Positions 25,782-27,900 of a DNA stretch of 27,900 nucleotides are shown here, piece by piece. Both the position numbers and the translations under genes were made by a program. The stretch is from Burkholderiales bacterium UBA4615 (GTDB lineage Bacteria; Pseudomonadota; Gammaproteobacteria; Burkholderiales; Burkholderiaceae_E). The DNA lies in the NCBI GenBank assembly GCA_002386465.1, contig DGIT01000004.1:1-27900 (forward strand). The letters run 5' to 3'. The notes below the pieces were generated by a model. It made no database searches. It was not told where the DNA came from and saw only the letters and a list, made by a program, of their open reading frames with translations. The stretch's first letter is position 1, and each line of letters starts with the position of its first letter.

Positions 25782-26366
25782 TCAGGCCTTGCGGTCGCGC
25801 GGCACGCGTCCCATCAGATAGAACTCGGCGTTGGGCATCATGCCCACGGTATTGGCCAGACGATTGGACATCGCAAAGAACGCTGCAATCGAGGCGATGT
25901 CCCACGCATCTTCATCATCAAAGCCATGCGCATGCAGTTCGCGGAAGTCGTGGTCGTCGACCGTGCGTGACTCCAGCGCTACTTTCATGGCGAAGCCGAT
26001 CATGGCGCGCTGTCGCGGGGTCAGATCGGCTTTGCGCCAGTTCACTGCGAGCTGATCTGCAATGAGCGGATTTTTCTCGTAAATCCGCAAGATGGCACCG
26101 TGCGCCACCACACAGTAAAGACAGTCGTTGGCGCCACTGGTCGCCACGACGATCATCTCGCGTTCACCCTTGGTGAGATGCCCGCCTTCCTTGAGCATCA
26201 GCGCATCGTGGTAAGCCACGAATGCACGGAACTCTTCGGGCCGACGCGCCAGCTTGAGAAACACGTTCGGCACGAAGCCGGCCTTCTCCTGAACCGCCAT
26301 CAGCTTGTCACGGATGTCGGGCGGCAGTGAGGCCAGCTCGGCCAGGGGATAACGATCGGTGCTCAT
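25782..26366 (-). CDS. AhpD/carboxymuconolactone-decarboxylase-like peroxidase-related protein
   Basis: A 194-residue all-helical protein of the AhpD-like superfamily. The redox motif CxxCxxxH is present as C82, C85 and H89 in DCLYCVVAHG. E70 lies twelve residues before C82, matching the AhpD proton-relay glutamate. This supports a thiol peroxidase or alkylhydroperoxidase-type role, while the length and the GFVPNVFLKLARRPEEFRAF opening fit the 'uncharacterised peroxidase-related enzyme' subgroup. The reductant and substrate are unknown. A GAGG site six bases before the ATG supports the start. It is the last of the minus-strand genes at the right end, separated from the upstream lipoprotein gene by a strong hairpin, so it probably has its own promoter. 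Confidence 0.9.
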   Translation of the reverse strand: MSTDRYPLAELASLPPDIRDKLMAVQEKAGFVPNVFLKLARRPEEFRAFVAYHDALMLKEGGHLTKGEREMIVVATSGANDCLYCVVAHGAILRIYEKNPLIADQLAVNWRKADLTPRQRAMIGFAMKVALESRTVDDHDFRELHAHGFDDEDAWDIASIAAFFAMSNRLANTVGMMPNAEFYLMGRVPRDRKA

Positions 26367-26427
26367 CGGGCGCCTCGCAAGTCAGAAGCCCCGAGGCTAC
26401 ACCATCATCTGCGACAGGCCGCAGGAC

Positions 26428-26450
26428 GCGCCTGGGCACGTGCCAGGCGC
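26428..26450 (-). terminator. Strong GC hairpin downstream of the glycine-zipper lipoprotein gene
   Basis: GCGCCTGG at 26428-26435 pairs perfectly with CCAGGCGC at 26443-26450 around a 7-base loop that contains the palindrome CACGTG. It starts eight bases after the lipoprotein gene's stop codon on the minus strand. No T-run follows, but the stem is very stable, so it probably ends or pauses transcription, or protects the mRNA 3' end. Confidence 0.5.
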
Positions 26451-26458
26451 CGCAGGCG

Positions 26459-27106
26459 CTACCAGGTGCGTGGCGGAGCGGGAGGCAGGCCGGGCGGGGG
26501 CAGCGGCACCCGGGTGGCCGCGTCATACGGCACGCTTGAAGACGGCGCCGGGGCGGCCAGCCCAGGCGGGGGAGCCGGCGGCAAGCCTGGCGGGGGCGAT
26601 GGTGTTGTGCGGTATGCGGGCGCCGGCTGATAAGCGGACGGTGCCGGGCGCATCGAGGCGGCATTGACCGGCACGCGGTGCCCAGCCTGATACATGCATT
26701 GAAAATACAGCTGGTCGAAGCTGAACTGCGCACGTTGGGACGAAACCGGCGACTGCGCACTGCCGGCCAGCGAGCCCATCAGCAAGCCGGTCCCGGCACC
26801 AACGCTTGCACCACGGGAACCGCCCAGGGCGGCTCCAGCCAGCGCCCCGATCGCAGCCCCGCCGACTGCGCCTGCAGCCACCGACTCATTGGCGGCGCGC
26901 TGCGGCGTCTGACCGCCCAGAGCATTCGTCGTGGACTGTCGGCACCGCGCATCATCCATCCGGAACTGGTCAATGCTGCGCCCGTTTCCGGGCAATGCAG
27001 TAAGACTGGGCCCTGAGGGTGCGACCGCACAGCCTGCAAGACCTGCCAGTGCCAAGCTTGCCGCGGGGACACGCCAGCGTGCGCTGACATTCAATCGGGT
27101 CTTCAT
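26459..27106 (-). CDS. Glycine-zipper lipoprotein with proline-rich C-terminus
   Basis: A 215-residue predicted lipoprotein. The signal ends in the lipobox LAGC with C26. Residues from about 77 to 117 are a glycine zipper (GAVGGAAIGALAGAALGG and onward), which packs as membrane-associated helices and is common in envelope proteins. The region 155-212 is rich in proline and alanine and holds two copies of PPPGLPPAPP at 171-180 and 203-212, with a third partial copy between. Two cysteines lie in the middle (C55, C137). An in-frame methionine exists at 27130, but the GAGGAG seven bases before 27106 decides the start. It lies 46 bases downstream of the secreted proline-rich gene, so the two are probably one operon. 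The function is unknown; an envelope structural role is inferred. Confidence 0.82.
   Translation of the reverse strand: MKTRLNVSARWRVPAASLALAGLAGCAVAPSGPSLTALPGNGRSIDQFRMDDARCRQSTTNALGGQTPQRAANESVAAGAVGGAAIGALAGAALGGSRGASVGAGTGLLMGSLAGSAQSPVSSQRAQFSFDQLYFQCMYQAGHRVPVNAASMRPAPSAYQPAPAYRTTPSPPPGLPPAPPPGLAAPAPSSSVPYDAATRVPLPPPGLPPAPPRTW
26471..26596 (-). repeat. Diverged in-gene repeat coding for PPPGLPPAPP
   Basis: The 30-base units at 26471-26500 and 26567-26596 encode the same ten residues. They agree at 24 of 30 bases by hand count and every difference is synonymous. This points to an old duplication kept by selection on the protein sequence, not a recent slippage event. Confidence 0.7.
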
Positions 27107-27152
27107 TGCGCAGCTCCTCTCACAACGCATGCGTCACAGCCTGTGGCCGCAC

Positions 27153-27845
27153 TTACTGCTCGGAACGGGGGGCCACCGGCTGCCAGCCGCCGGGGCACTC
27201 GGCAATCTGTGGATACCAGCCGGAAGGGTCCGCACACCAGTACCAGTACCCCGCTGCCGGGGTTTCCGCCGCAGCCTGTTCGCTGCGCTCGACATAGGTC
27301 ACCACGGGCGGCGTGGCCACCACCGCCGGAGGCGTAACGACCACGGTCGACGGATAGCTTGGGTAGCCCCAGCCAGGATAGGCATAGGGGTAGCCCGGGT
27401 TGTACGGATAGCCCCACGGCCTGGGCCACACCGGACCCACCACGATCCCGACATTGGGACGCGGCGGCGGCGGACGGTAATAGCCAGGAGGCGACGGGTA
27501 AGACGGATACGCTGGGCGCGAGGTGACCACGCCGGGGGGCGGCGGATAGGGCGGTCGAGGCACGCCGGCAGGCGGCATCATGGCGCCCGAAGGTGGCGGG
27601 GGCGGTGGTGGCGCACCGGCTGCGCCCGGCGAGCCTGGCGGACGCGCCGTGCCATACGTGCGACTGGCGGGCGGACGCGGCGCACCACCGGCATCGGCAC
27701 CGGCTTGCGCTGCCGCTGGCACAGGTACATGGACCAGCATGACGGCTGCAGCCCAGATCGACAACCCAGCCGAAACAGAGCGTGCGCAACCGGTCGGTGC
27801 GCCACGCACAAGCGTCAGTGAATCCGAGGGACGGCAAGCATGCAT
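27153..27845 (-). CDS. Secreted proline/tyrosine-rich protein with a C-terminal PGGWQ domain
   Basis: A 230-residue exported protein. A hydrophobic segment at about 29-46 ends in VPAAAQA, a likely signal-peptidase I site; the N-terminus before it is unusually long. Residues 55-165 are dominated by proline, glycine and tyrosine, with runs such as PPPPPPP and repeated YPxYP, PGYP and PGWGYP units, and are probably extended or disordered. A compact C-terminal motif spans 200-226 (YWYWCADPSGWYPQIAEC followed by PGGWQPV), with C204 and C218 likely to form a disulphide in the periplasm. I recall this CxxPxGYYPxxxxCPGGWxxV motif at the end of many betaproteobacterial envelope proteins. The AGGAG eight bases upstream supports the start. 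The function is unknown. Confidence 0.8.
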   Translation of the reverse strand: MHACRPSDSLTLVRGAPTGCARSVSAGLSIWAAAVMLVHVPVPAAAQAGADAGGAPRPPASRTYGTARPPGSPGAAGAPPPPPPPSGAMMPPAGVPRPPYPPPPGVVTSRPAYPSYPSPPGYYRPPPPRPNVGIVVGPVWPRPWGYPYNPGYPYAYPGWGYPSYPSTVVVTPPAVVATPPVVTYVERSEQAAAETPAAGYWYWCADPSGWYPQIAECPGGWQPVAPRSEQ

Positions 27846-27900
27846 CAGGGAGTCTCCTGTGGACCCGAGACGACCGGGTCGAACGCACTTGAACGCATTC

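Noticed and set aside
27580..27620. G-rich tract that might form a quadruplex
   Set aside because: It is explained by the complement of the polyproline codons, with mostly two-base G runs and only one longer run.
26931..27821. Plus-strand open frame of 296 codons, Arg/Gly-rich
   Set aside because: It is the reverse complement of the proline-rich genes: proline codons read backwards give Gly and Arg. The minus-strand genes have signals and ribosome sites.

Overview
The window is a gene-dense, GC-rich stretch of a Gram-negative bacterial chromosome. The gene order yebC-purD-hemF-nadD-rsfS-rlmH-maf-rng, the protein sequences, and the many lipoprotein, Tat and Sec export signals point to a betaproteobacterium, most likely in the order Burkholderiales. 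That placement is inference from recognised families and was not confirmed by a search. I see no rRNA, tRNA, insertion sequence, integrase, phage gene or CRISPR array. Almost every base lies in or next to a gene, and no gene-free gap exceeds about 200 bases.

Layout. (1) 1-2100, minus: the N-terminal 700 codons of a pyruvate carboxylase that runs off the left edge. (2) 2203-4550, plus: a kexin/furin-like S8 protease made as a lipoprotein, followed two bases later by a small exported protein that looks like a detached protease prodomain. (3) 4620-8370, plus: aminopeptidase N and class I fructose-1,6-bisphosphatase. (4) 14029-8386, minus: a catabolic acyl-CoA cluster (SDR, class III CoA-transferase, acyl-CoA dehydrogenase, MaoC-like protein, quinone-oxidoreductase-like MDR protein), ending with the tRNA-modifying enzyme TcdA. 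A YjgR/HerA-like ATPase lies upstream on the same strand. (5) 15811-22467, plus: eight tightly packed housekeeping genes for translation quality, purine, heme and NAD synthesis, ribosome maturation and RNA processing. (6) 22524-25714, plus: a CDF metal transporter, a thiolase, and a SAM-fold protein with a twin-arginine signal. (7) 27845-25782, minus: a proline-rich secreted protein, a glycine-zipper lipoprotein, and an AhpD-like peroxidase-related protein.

How the genes fit together. The acyl-CoA cluster looks like a pathway that activates an organic acid by CoA transfer, oxidises it, and then processes the enoyl-CoA. The unlinked thiolase could supply a final cleavage step. Two members of the cluster, the SDR and the MaoC protein, lack the standard catalytic residues of their superfamilies, and the acyl-CoA dehydrogenase appears to use the alternative glutamate position. 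This makes the pathway's chemistry less routine than the annotation names suggest.

The best candidates for something under-described are the split protease/prodomain pair, the non-canonical acyl-CoA cluster, and the apparently exported SAM-binding protein. Several inverted repeats sit exactly at convergent gene ends and are probably bidirectional terminators without U-tracts. All family assignments rest on reading motifs in the translations; no database search was run.
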